In this document: positions 25,564 through 32,852 of the stretch, in pieces
Layout: the number at the start of each line of letters is the position of its first letter
How positions within the stretch are numbered: position 1 is the stretch's first letter
DNA from: ZC4RG30 sp965652645
GTDB taxonomy: Bacteria; Pseudomonadota; Gammaproteobacteria; Steroidobacterales; Steroidobacteraceae
Assembly: GCA_965652645.1 (NCBI GenBank)
Contig: CBFGXE010000015.1
Location: forward strand, 1-57,862
Length of the DNA: 57,862 bases
Direction: 5' to 3'
Position numbers and translations under genes: made by a program
Notes under the pieces: generated by a model
The model's input: the letters and a program-made list of their open reading frames with translations, nothing else
Told to the model about the DNA's origin: nothing
The model's database searches: none

Positions 25564-25646
25564 GGCAGCGCCGGAGGAGGACACCACCCCGCGACCGCGG
25601 GAGCAAGCATGACCCTTGATTGCAGACTTGCCGCCAGGAGGCCGCC

Positions 25647-26435
25647 ATGAACTCCGCAACCCGTCCCCTCGCCCTCGTCACCGGTGCATCCAGCGGCATC
25701 GGCCTCGAACTGGCCATCCTCTGCGCGCAGCATGGCTACGACCTGCTGACCGCTGCGGACCGGCCCATGGACGAGCTGTCCATGAATGCAGAGGCCGCTT
25801 CCGCACGCGCCGAAACCCTGCAGCTCGATCTGGCCATCCGCGCCGACCTGGAGGTGCTGCTGGCCGCGCTGCGCGGGCGCACGCCGGAGATCCTCATCGC
25901 CAATGCCGGCCACGGACTGGGCCGGGCCTTCCTGGACCAGGACATCCGCGAAGCCCAGCACGTCGTGGACACCAACATCAGCGGGACCATCTTCCTGATC
26001 CACCACGTGGGCAACCTGATGCGTGCGGCGGGTCGCGGCCGCATCCTCATCACCGGCTCGATCGCCGGCTTCATGCCCGGCGCCTTCCAGGCCGTGTACA
26101 ACGGCACCAAGGCCTTCATCGACTCCTTCGCCTGGGCATTGCGCAATGAGCTGAAGGAATCCGGGGTGACGGTCACCTGCCTGATGCCCGGCGTGACCGA
26201 CACGGAATTCTTCCGGCGCGCGGACCTGATGGACACCGCCATGGGCGCCTCCCACCACAAGATGGATCCCCTGGAAGTTGCCCGCCTCGGCTTCCAGGCA
26301 ATGCTCGACGGCGAAGGCGCGGTGGTGACCGGCGCACGCAACAAGCTGCAGACGGCGATGGCTGGCGTCACCCCGGCGGCGGTGCTGGCAGAACGTCACC
26401 GTCGGATGGCGGCTCCGGGCACGGCAAACAAGTAG
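25647..26435 (+). CDS. Short-chain dehydrogenase/reductase
   Basis: A 262-residue NAD(P)-dependent oxidoreductase. TGASSGIGLELA is the glycine-rich dinucleotide motif, NAGHG the core strand, and the catalytic set is S (ITGSIAG), Y (FQAVYNGTKAF) and K in YNGTK. Start ATG 25647 has AGGAGG 6 nt upstream. The C-terminus overlaps the convergent Crp/Fnr gene by 68 bp. SDRs of this subtype (DltE/YdfG-like) are often part of stress regulons; no substrate can be read from the sequence. Confidence 0.88.
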   Translation: MNSATRPLALVTGASSGIGLELAILCAQHGYDLLTAADRPMDELSMNAEAASARAETLQLDLAIRADLEVLLAALRGRTPEILIANAGHGLGRAFLDQDIREAQHVVDTNISGTIFLIHHVGNLMRAAGRGRILITGSIAGFMPGAFQAVYNGTKAFIDSFAWALRNELKESGVTVTCLMPGVTDTEFFRRADLMDTAMGASHHKMDPLEVARLGFQAMLDGEGAVVTGARNKLQTAMAGVTPAAVLAERHRRMAAPGTANK

Positions 26436-27147
26436 CCGAATCAAGGTAGCGCGGATCAAACCCCGCCAGCTGCTCGAGGGTGTTGCGCTCCAGCAGTGCC
26501 AGCCGCCCGGACTGAAGCCGGATGAGCCCCGCGCGCCGCATTTCCATCAGGGTGCGGTTGACGTGCACCGCGGACAGGGCCAGTGCATCTCCCAGCTCCA
26601 CCTGCGTGAGGGGCATCCCGCAGGTGCCCTCATGGGCGAGCCCGGCCTTTTCCAGGCGCCAGAAGATCTCGCACAGCAGGTGCGCCACGCGCTCCAGGGC
26701 ATTGCGGGATCCCAGGTTCACCGCCCATTGCCGGGTGATGCAAGCCTCGCTGGCCGTGATCCACCACAGCGCCTGGCCGAGCCGCGGGCACCGTTGCAAC
26801 AGTTCCAGCGCCGCTTCCTGGCGCAGCATCAGCGTGCTGGTGCTCCTCAGCGCACTGACCGGATGATCAACCTGCTGCCGGATCAACATTCCCGTGCCAC
26901 AGACATCGCCCGGGAACAGCAGGCCGAGGATCTGGCGCCGGCCGTCCGGTGAAATGTTGTAGCGGCAGGCCAGGCCGGAGACCAGCAGGAAGATGCCCTC
27001 CGCACCGGCTTGTCCGTGGACCAGGTTTTCCCGCGGCAGGAAACGGCGATCCCTCCATCCACAGCCGGCCAGCTCCCGCGCCCCGGCTTCCCCCAGCCAG
27101 GCCAGCCTGCCCAGCCGGGACACCAGGCGATCCATGCCGTGGTTCAT
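26368..27147 (-). CDS. Crp/Fnr-family transcriptional regulator
   Basis: A 259-residue regulator with a cyclic-nucleotide-binding-like domain (FLPRENLVHGQAGAEGIFLLVSG, LLFPGDVCG) and a C-terminal winged helix (LTQVELGDALALSAVHVNRTLMEM). The N-terminal cysteines needed for an Fnr [4Fe-4S] cluster are not present as a set, so it is more like FixK/Dnr or unliganded Crp-type members. ATG 27147 is chosen because it gives the usual length; the frame stays open upstream over a region with non-coding character. It sits inside the stress cluster and is the only regulator seen there, so it may control the surrounding genes. Confidence 0.85.
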   Translation of the reverse strand: MNHGMDRLVSRLGRLAWLGEAGARELAGCGWRDRRFLPRENLVHGQAGAEGIFLLVSGLACRYNISPDGRRQILGLLFPGDVCGTGMLIRQQVDHPVSALRSTSTLMLRQEAALELLQRCPRLGQALWWITASEACITRQWAVNLGSRNALERVAHLLCEIFWRLEKAGLAHEGTCGMPLTQVELGDALALSAVHVNRTLMEMRRAGLIRLQSGRLALLERNTLEQLAGFDPRYLDSATCLPCPEPPSDGDVLPAPPPG

Positions 27148-27326
27148 GTCTTGATCTGGGCAAGTCCGTGGCGGTTTCCCGAAATGGGCTGCCAGCGTGG
27201 GGCGCCATTTCTGTGCGCGGCAGCAGCCAGGAGGCCGTCTGCGCCGCGGACATGTCTGACAGGGAGGTTGCGTCGGGCGGCTTGCGCACGTTGAGGAGGC
27301 AACCCCGGGTCCGCAGGCGTCAGCCA

Positions 27327-27337
27327 GTCCTACAACC
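27327..27337. promoter_or_regulatory. CCTAC element C upstream of PilZ gene 1
   Basis: GTCCTACAACC at 27327-27337, followed by TGCGCCGG. It lies 104 nt before the plus-strand PilZ start at 27438 and 179 nt before the minus-strand Crp/Fnr start. It shares eleven-base identity in pattern with element B. Confidence 0.4.
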
Positions 27338-27437
27338 TGCGCCGGCTTCGACTTACTGCGTGTACTGCGCCGCGCGGCGATCGTCAATGCGCTGTCCACC
27401 CGCAAATCTCCCTCCGGCCAGGCCGACAGGAAACCAC

Positions 27438-27797
27438 ATGGGCGCAAGGGGAAGGTTCATGGAGCACCGCTGGGGAACACGCGTCGAACTGGATGCGCCA
27501 GCGGAGATCACCACGCCGGCGGGGTTTGCCGCCAGCGGCTACGTGCGCAATGCCAGCGTCAGCGGCGCCTTCGTCGAGACGCGCATGAAATTCCCCCTGC
27601 TCTCGCGCATCGCGGTGCATCCCCTGGCGCGGGAAGGGGAATGGCTGGACGCCTGGGTGGTGCGCGTGGAAAGCAAGGGCATTGCCATTGAATGGCTGGA
27701 TCCGGGACTGCGTACAGTCTCCGGCCTGCTGTCGCTGCGTCCCGGCGCGGACACGCTGGGCGGCGGGATGGACGCCCTGACGATCGCCAACTCCTGA
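27438..27797 (+). CDS. PilZ-like domain protein 1
   Basis: A 119-residue single-domain protein. RWGTR near residue 11 corresponds to the RxxxR arm of PilZ, and YVRNASVSGAFVET to the (D/N)xSxxG strand, here with asparagine in the first position, which may weaken c-di-GMP binding. It is a paralogue of the gene at 29670, with long identical segments (MEHRWGTRVELDAPAE, SGAFVET). An alternative start is the internal ATG at 27459, preceded by GGGGAAGG. Function would be a c-di-GMP receptor if binding is kept. Confidence 0.75.
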   Translation: MGARGRFMEHRWGTRVELDAPAEITTPAGFAASGYVRNASVSGAFVETRMKFPLLSRIAVHPLAREGEWLDAWVVRVESKGIAIEWLDPGLRTVSGLLSLRPGADTLGGGMDALTIANS

Positions 27798-27864
27798 ACA
27801 TCCACCCCGGGGCGAGCGGATATTCCGGCAGCCGCTCGACCGCCGGAATCTCCCGCCGTGCGCC

Positions 27865-28407
27865 TCAGTGGGCGCGACCCTTGCGGCCTTCCAGCTCGCT
27901 CTTGCGGGCCATCAGCTGTTCTGCAAGCATCTCCATGTCCATTCCCGCGGCCTTGGCCTTCGAGAACATGCCGCCGCGCTGTTCCTCTTCCTTCACGTGG
28001 TGCTTGATCATCTCCGACAGCACGCTCACGCGGGCATCGAAGTAGTCATCCTCCGGACCGCCGGCCTCGATCTGTGCGATCAGCTCCTTGGCCGAGGCAT
28101 GTTCCACTTCCGCCTCGTGGTGGATGTCCTCCTCCCCGGTGGCCTCGAGGAAGGCCGGGTAGAAGATTTCCTCCTCGATCATGGTGTGGATGCGCAGCGC
28201 CTGGCAGATGCGCTGGGCCAGGTCCTTCTTCTTCGCCTCCGAGCGCGCCTTCTCGAACTGTTCGAACCATTCTTCCACCTGCCGGTGGTCGGCCTTCAGC
28301 AGCGCGATGGCGTCAGTGGAGGCGCGCGCCCTTGCGGCACGGGCGGTGCGTGCGGCCGTTGAGCGGGCCGAGGAACGCGAGGAAACCCTGCGTGAAACTT
28401 GTTGCAT
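27865..28407 (-). CDS. Hemerythrin-domain protein
   Basis: A 180-residue protein: a basic alanine- and arginine-rich N-terminal stretch (SSRSSARSTAARTARAAR) followed by an HHE/hemerythrin domain from about residue 35 with LLKADHRQVEEWFEQFE, LRIHTMIEEEIFYPAF, HHEAEVEHASAKELIAQI and MIKHHVKEEEQRGGMF, which supply the H, HxxxE, H and HxxxE ligands of a diiron site. These cytosolic proteins handle oxygen, nitric oxide or iron-sulfur repair. The ATG at 28407 has GGAG 6 nt upstream. The extended upstream frame is not coding-like. Element D lies 88 nt before the start. Confidence 0.87.
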   Translation of the reverse strand: MQQVSRRVSSRSSARSTAARTARAARARASTDAIALLKADHRQVEEWFEQFEKARSEAKKKDLAQRICQALRIHTMIEEEIFYPAFLEATGEEDIHHEAEVEHASAKELIAQIEAGGPEDDYFDARVSVLSEMIKHHVKEEEQRGGMFSKAKAAGMDMEMLAEQLMARKSELEGRKGRAH

Positions 28408-28495
28408 GATGCACTCCATCAATTGTTGGTGAGACCCCATGCACAGGATGGTGTCCGACTCATGCAAAAGCATCGGCCCGGACGCAGATGGCACT

Positions 28496-28511
28496 GTAGG
28501 ACCTGACCTAC
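28496..28511. promoter_or_regulatory. CCTAC element D, inverted pair upstream of the hemerythrin gene
   Basis: GTAGG-acctga-CCTAC (28496-28511) is an inverted pair of the cluster motif with an 11-nt step between the copies. It is 88 nt before the minus-strand hemerythrin start. The copies face each other as in dimeric activator sites. Confidence 0.42.
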
Positions 28512-28517
28512 CGTGGC

Positions 28518-28982
28518 CTAAATGGGTTTGGCCACCATCAGGTAGAACACGACGATGAATGCCACGAATGCCCACATGCCGAGCACTGTCCAGAACGCAA
28601 GAAATCTCCAGTAGGCAGCGGGCAGCGCGGTGCCGGCATCGGCAGCCGCGGCCGCCATGTCGCGCATTTTCATCTGCATCCACACCACGGGCAGCCAGCA
28701 GGCAATGGCGAAGGCGTACAGCACCATGGCATCACGCAGCCAGGTCACCGACCACGGAAGTCCTGCCCGGGACGCCAGGTACCAGCCGGTCAGCGGCTGC
28801 AGCACCGCCGTGGGCGTGGTGAACAGCCAGTCCGCGATCACCACGTAGCGCAGCACCACCGCGATGACCCTGGGGTCGCGGGTGCGGCTGGCAAAGAACA
28901 TGTAGAAGGCCGAGCCCAGCCCCGTGCCGAACAGCAGGGTGGAAGAGATGATGTGCAGCCACTTTACGGCGAGGTATTCCAA
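28518..28982 (-). CDS. DUF2269-like integral membrane protein
   Basis: A 154-residue membrane protein with four hydrophobic helices: WLHIISSTLLFGTGLGSAFYMFF, a second around VVIADWLFTTPTAVLQPLTGWYL, AMVLYAFAIACWLPVVWMQM and FWTVLGMWAFVAFIVVFYLMVAKP. HIISSTLLFGTG and FTTP match the DUF2269 group. A TTG at 28982 (AGGGG close upstream) is proposed as start because the family begins with YLxxKWLH; a GTG at 29009 is the alternative. It overlaps the preceding 163-aa gene by 19 bp, which suggests coupled translation. Confidence 0.68.
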   Translation of the reverse strand: MEYLAVKWLHIISSTLLFGTGLGSAFYMFFASRTRDPRVIAVVLRYVVIADWLFTTPTAVLQPLTGWYLASRAGLPWSVTWLRDAMVLYAFAIACWLPVVWMQMKMRDMAAAAADAGTALPAAYWRFLAFWTVLGMWAFVAFIVVFYLMVAKPI

Positions 28983-29455
28983 CTTCCCCTTTCCCTGCGG
29001 GACCGCCACCAGCCCGCCAGTGCCAGCCCCAGGCCAAAGGCCACATATCCGGCAGCGAGTGACTTGCGCGAGATGTGCTTTTCGAATCCGGGCTGCAGCC
29101 GTTCGGGCACCACCTTGTAGTCGACCAGGTAGGCCGCCAGCCCGACGGCAGCGGCCTGGGCGGCATGCACGGAAAATGGCGTGCCGGGCCGCGGCGGAAA
29201 TACCCGCTGCTGCACGAAGGCCCACCAGCACGAGGAGGCATGGTGAATGAGGAAGCCCGGCAAGGTATGGCGCAGGGTAACGTCGCGCCGGTGGCCGGCC
29301 CGCGTGCCATGTATCCACTGTGCCGGGCCGTTGTGGGTGGCCAGGCCCCGGCGTCGCTCCAGCCTGCCGCAGGCGACGATGGCCGCGCTCGACAGGACTG
29401 CCGCCACCGTGCCCGCAAACCACATTGACCTGAGGCCTTGCCCACCGTCCTGCAT
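28964..29455 (-). CDS. Hypothetical membrane protein
   Basis: A 163-residue protein, no recognised family. Hydrophobic segments are at residues 11-29 (MWFAGTVAAVLSSAAIVAC), about 70-90 (FLIHHASSCWWAFVQQ), 97-118 (AAQAAAVGLAAYLVDYKVVP) and 136-151 (AAGYVAFGLGLALAGWW). The ATG at 29455 has GGAGGCGGTC directly upstream. It is followed by the DUF2269-like gene with overlap and shares an intergenic region, with element E, with PilZ gene 2. The segment H-T-L-P-G-F-L-I-H-H has clustered histidines that might bind a cofactor. Confidence 0.6.
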   Translation of the reverse strand: MQDGGQGLRSMWFAGTVAAVLSSAAIVACGRLERRRGLATHNGPAQWIHGTRAGHRRDVTLRHTLPGFLIHHASSCWWAFVQQRVFPPRPGTPFSVHAAQAAAVGLAAYLVDYKVVPERLQPGFEKHISRKSLAAGYVAFGLGLALAGWWRSRRERGSWNTSP

Positions 29456-29557
29456 GACCGCCTCCGCACGCGCGTGACCCGGGGATCCACGATGGCACAG
29501 GCGGCAACGCCGCGCAGTCAGCCGGCGCCGACTGTTGCGTCACAGACTGCCAGGGCA

Positions 29558-29586
29558 TTCCTACACGTGACCTACAAACGATGTAG
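29558..29586. promoter_or_regulatory. CCTAC element E upstream of PilZ gene 2
   Basis: TTCCTAC (29558-29564) and GACCTAC (29569-29575) are direct copies with an 11-nt step, followed by GTAG at 29583-29586 in inverse orientation. The gap is about 94 nt to the plus-strand start at 29670 and about 102 nt to the minus-strand start at 29455. Confidence 0.42.
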
Positions 29587-29669
29587 CCGCTGGCTTACAG
29601 AAACATCAAGCCGGGGGACGCATGGTGTCCTGACGCCCATCTGGAACGTTGCAGGCGATCAGGTGACTC

Positions 29670-30074
29670 ATGAATGCAAGCACTCGGTACATGGAACATC
29701 GCTGGGGCACCCGCGTCGAACTGGACGCTCCGGCTGAACTGGCCACCGCCGAGGGCGTGTGCACCGACGGACGGGTACGCAACGCCAGCCTGAGCGGTGC
29801 CTTCGTCGAGACGTCGGCGAAGGTTCCCTTGCTGTCACGGGTCGCGCTCAGGCCCCTGGTCACAGGCGCAAGCTGGCTGGATGCCTGCGTGGTGCGCGTG
29901 GAAGCCGATGGCCTGGCACTGGAATGGCTGGAACCCGGCCTGCACCCGGTCTCTGCCCTGCTTGCCCTGCGTCGCCAGGACGGGCCCGCCCTGCCCCCCG
30001 CCCATCGCAATCCGAAGAACGACCAGGTGGTGCGCATCTTCCCCGAACGACAGCACACCACACCTCCATCCTGA
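29670..30074 (+). CDS. PilZ-like domain protein 2
   Basis: A 134-residue paralogue of the gene at 27438 with RWGTRVELDAPAEL and the VRNASLSGAFVET element, again with N instead of D. It has a longer C-terminal tail (HRNPKNDQVVRIFPERQ). The two copies lie 2.2 kb apart in the same cluster and both are preceded by a CCTAC element at about the same distance. The duplication of gene and regulatory site together indicates that both copies were kept under the same control. Confidence 0.76.
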   Translation: MNASTRYMEHRWGTRVELDAPAELATAEGVCTDGRVRNASLSGAFVETSAKVPLLSRVALRPLVTGASWLDACVVRVEADGLALEWLEPGLHPVSALLALRRQDGPALPPAHRNPKNDQVVRIFPERQHTTPPS

Positions 30075-30158
30075 TTCCCGTCCGGAGGGGTCCCGGGCCC
30101 TGCGCCGGATGCACATGTCGTATCCTTGCCGGCATCTCGGATCCGGCAAGGGGGATAC

Positions 30159-30710
30159 ATGGACACGAAGAAGTTCCTGGCATGCTGCGCACTGTCGCTG
30201 GGCCTGATGGGCAGCACCTTCGCCCAGGAGCCCCCCACCGGCGTCACCCGCGTCGAGGAACAGCACGCCATGCTCCGCAGCAGCGACCCGAAGCTGGCCG
30301 CGAACAAGAAGCTGGTGTACGACATGTACCGCGCCATCGTGCAGGGAGGCCGCCATGAGCAGGCGGAGAAGTTCTTCACCCCGGGCTACATCCAGCACAA
30401 TCCCAACGTGGCCTCCGGGCGCGATGAACTGGTGAAGTTCATCCGCAATTCCCGGCCGCAGCGCGAGGTGCAGCCCGGCCTCACCTTCCCGCTGATCTCC
30501 ATCATCGCCGAGGGCGACATGGTGATGGTGGCCACCGCCACCTGGGAGGATGACCAGGAAAACCCCGGCCAGCGTTACGCCACCACCCACTTCGATCTGT
30601 ACCGCATCGAGAACGGCCTCATCGCCGAGCACTGGGACCACGTGCCCAAGACCACCGCCGCGAAGACCTTCGATCCGAACAGCATCCTGGAAACCGCGCC
30701 CAAGAAATAA
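30159..30710 (+). CDS. Exported SnoaL-like protein (COG4922 type)
   Basis: A 183-residue protein with a signal peptide (FLACCALSLGLMGSTFA). The body has NKKLVYDMYRAIVQGGRHEQAEKFFTPGYIQHNP, DELVKFIRNSRP, MVMVATATWEDD and HFDLYRIENGLIAEHWD, the NTF2-like fold of the SnoaL aldol-condensation-like group. The SD AAGGGGG precedes ATG 30159. It is the first gene of an operon; the next gene starts 16 nt after its stop. Its own domain is a different SnoaL branch from the tandem domains that follow. Confidence 0.83.
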   Translation: MDTKKFLACCALSLGLMGSTFAQEPPTGVTRVEEQHAMLRSSDPKLAANKKLVYDMYRAIVQGGRHEQAEKFFTPGYIQHNPNVASGRDELVKFIRNSRPQREVQPGLTFPLISIIAEGDMVMVATATWEDDQENPGQRYATTHFDLYRIENGLIAEHWDHVPKTTAAKTFDPNSILETAPKK

Positions 30711-30726
30711 GCGCAGCGGGGGAACA

Positions 30727-31482
30727 ATGAAAACAACAGTACGGCTCACCCTGGCGGGCCTGGCGCTGGCCGCATCCGTCGGCCCGGCCTCCGAACCTGT
30801 GGTCACCGACGCGCGTGTCATCAACGAGGCGCGCCGCGTGCAGCTGCTGGAGGCCCGCCTGGCCTCCCTGCAGCGCGAGGTGGAGATGATCGAGGACCGC
30901 AGGGCCATCGAGCGCCTGCAGCAGCTGTGGGGCCACTACATCAGCGAAGGGATGGCGGCCGAGGCCGCCGCGCTGTTCTCCGACAGTCCCGCGGCCTCGA
31001 TCGAATTTGCGCAGCAGGGTGTGTACCTGGGACGCCAGCGCATCCAGGCCTTCCTGTCGATCGCGGCCCGCACCGGAGCGGGCGAGCTGCGCGAGACCCC
31101 GGTGATGCAGCCGGTGATCCACGTGGCGGCCGACGGCAGGAGCGCCCGTGCGCGCTGGCGCGCCATGGTGCTGGGCGGGCAGCACGGCCAGGACGGCCGC
31201 TGGGAGGAAGGTCCCTTCGAGAACGAATACGTGAAGGAGAACGGCGCCTGGAAGATCCTGCACATGCACTGGTACACCACCGTGAGCGGCTCCTATGACA
31301 AGGGCTGGCACAAGGAACCTTATCCGGTGGCTGGCCCGCTGCGCGAACTGCCGCCCGACCGGCCACCCACCGAGGTGTACGAGTCGTTCCCCGCGTTCTA
31401 CCTGCCGCCCTACCACTACCTGCATCCGGTGACGGGCAAACCCGTGGCCTGGGATGAGCTGGCCGCGGAGGGCGCACGATGA
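30727..31482 (+). CDS. Exported single-domain SnoaL_4-like protein
   Basis: A 251-residue protein with an N-terminal signal segment (LTLAGLALAASVGPAS), then a coiled-coil-like heptad stretch (ARRVQLLEARLASLQREVEMIEDRRAIERL), one SnoaL_4/NTF2-like domain (LWGHYISEGMAAEAAALFSD, GVYLGRQRIQAFL, MQPVIHVAADGRSARARW, FENEYVKENGAWKI) and a closing PPYHYLHPVTG motif. It overlaps the next gene by ATGA. It is the one-domain member of the 1-2-3 domain series described below. Predicted location is the periplasm; catalytic function unknown. Confidence 0.82.
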   Translation: MKTTVRLTLAGLALAASVGPASEPVVTDARVINEARRVQLLEARLASLQREVEMIEDRRAIERLQQLWGHYISEGMAAEAAALFSDSPAASIEFAQQGVYLGRQRIQAFLSIAARTGAGELRETPVMQPVIHVAADGRSARARWRAMVLGGQHGQDGRWEEGPFENEYVKENGAWKILHMHWYTTVSGSYDKGWHKEPYPVAGPLRELPPDRPPTEVYESFPAFYLPPYHYLHPVTGKPVAWDELAAEGAR

Positions 31483-32852
31483 ACCGCCTGCTCCGCCTCA
31501 TCGCCCTCACCGCAGGCCTCGCCTGCGCGGGCAGCGTGCACGCGGCCGCGCCCGCCGCGCCCGACCTGACCCCGCGGCTCACGCGCATCGCCGACCGCAT
31601 CGCGTCCATCGATGCCCAGGCCACGCGCATCGGGGACTACAACGAGATCCGCAACCTGCAGCGCATCTACGGCTTCTATTTCGACGAGGCGCTGTGGGAC
31701 CAGGTGGTCGACCTCTTCAGCGACGACGCCACCGTGGAGGTGGGTCCCCACGGTGTCTACGTGGGCAAGGCCAGCATCCGCCGCTACTACCTTGGGCTCA
31801 CCGGTGGTCGCGTGGGCCTGCAGCATGGCGAGCTGAACAACCAGAGCCAGCTTTCCCCGGTGATCACGCTGTCACCGGACGGCCGGAGTGCGAAGGCGCG
31901 CTGGCGCGTGCTGATCCAGGACGGCGTCTTCAAGGGCGAGTCGAACTGGGGCGGCGGCGTCTACGAGAATGAATACGTGAAGCAGGATGGCGTGTGGAAG
32001 ATCCGCCGCCTGCATTTCTTCACGCGTTTCTATTCGCCCTACAAGGACGGCTGGACCCGTGCCACCGAAGCCCTCAATGCGCGCTACGGCCGCTCCACGG
32101 CGAAGCCCGACCGCGCTTCCAGCATCCGGTATGCCACGTGGCCGCAGCGATTCGTCGCGCCCATGCATTTCGCCGGCGAAGGCAGCGGGGTATATCGCCT
32201 CGCGCCGGCCAACACCGCGCGCGCCGCGGCGCCGGCCAACGGCCAGCCGCGCACCGTGGCGCAACTGGAAGCCGAGGTACGCGCGCTGGAACTGAAGGTC
32301 GCGCGGCTGCGCGCGGTCGACGACATCGAGAACCTGCAAGGCACCTACGGCTACTACGTGGACATGTCGATGGCCGATCCCACCGCCGCGCTGTTCGCCG
32401 ACGACGCCACCCTGGAGATCCTGCAGCGCGGCGTCTACATCGGCCGCGACCGCATCTATGAATACATGCGCCGCCTCGGCCTGCCCAGCCACGGGCGCAT
32501 GTTCACGCACATGCTGCAGCAGCCGGTGATCCATGTATCCTCAGACGGCTCGCGCGCCTGGCTGCGCGGGCGGCAGTTCGAGCTCTTCGGCATCCACAAC
32601 GTGCAGGCGCAGTGGGCCGAAAACACCTACGAACACTCCTATGTCCGCCAGGACGGCATGTGGAAGATCCAGACCTTCAACGCCTGGCACAGCTTCTATG
32701 CGCCCTACGAGGGCGGCTGGGCGGAACAGTCCAATCCCATGAACTACTATCCGGATTATCCGCCGGACCTGCCGCACTCGGTGAAATACGAGCCGTACCC
32801 GTCGATCTTCGTGGCGCCCTTCCACTATCGCAATCCGGTGAGCGGAAGATGA
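31479..32852 (+). CDS. Exported protein with two SnoaL_4-like domains
   Basis: A 457-residue protein with a signal peptide (LIALTAGLACAGSVHA). Two units of about 210 residues follow: unit 1 (IRNLQRIYGFYFDEALWDQV, GPHGVYVGKASIRRYY, FFTRFYSPYKDGW, WPQRFVAPMHFAG) and unit 2 (ENLQGTYGYYVDMSMADPT, RGVYIGRDRIYEYM, SFYAPYEGGW, FVAPFHYRNPVSG). Each begins with a helical linker containing leucine heptads and closes with an aPxHa motif. Starts by ATGA overlap with the preceding gene and is itself ATGA-coupled to the next one. Confidence 0.83.
   Translation: MNRLLRLIALTAGLACAGSVHAAAPAAPDLTPRLTRIADRIASIDAQATRIGDYNEIRNLQRIYGFYFDEALWDQVVDLFSDDATVEVGPHGVYVGKASIRRYYLGLTGGRVGLQHGELNNQSQLSPVITLSPDGRSAKARWRVLIQDGVFKGESNWGGGVYENEYVKQDGVWKIRRLHFFTRFYSPYKDGWTRATEALNARYGRSTAKPDRASSIRYATWPQRFVAPMHFAGEGSGVYRLAPANTARAAAPANGQPRTVAQLEAEVRALELKVARLRAVDDIENLQGTYGYYVDMSMADPTAALFADDATLEILQRGVYIGRDRIYEYMRRLGLPSHGRMFTHMLQQPVIHVSSDGSRAWLRGRQFELFGIHNVQAQWAENTYEHSYVRQDGMWKIQTFNAWHSFYAPYEGGWAEQSNPMNYYPDYPPDLPHSVKYEPYPSIFVAPFHYRNPVSGR

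Noticed and set aside
27151..27164. TTGATCTGGGCAAG as an FNR box before the Crp/Fnr gene
   Set aside because: Only the left half-site fits; two mismatches in the right half and position next to the start codon.
26368..27447. 359-residue start for the Crp/Fnr regulator
   Set aside because: The additional 100 residues are cysteine- and arginine-rich, cover the CCTAC element C and do not fit the family.
28491..28502. CTGTAGGA resembles the start of GTAGGAGCGG REP elements of pseudomonads and xanthomonads
   Set aside because: The following GCGGCTT part and the hairpin arm of REP elements are absent at all five sites.
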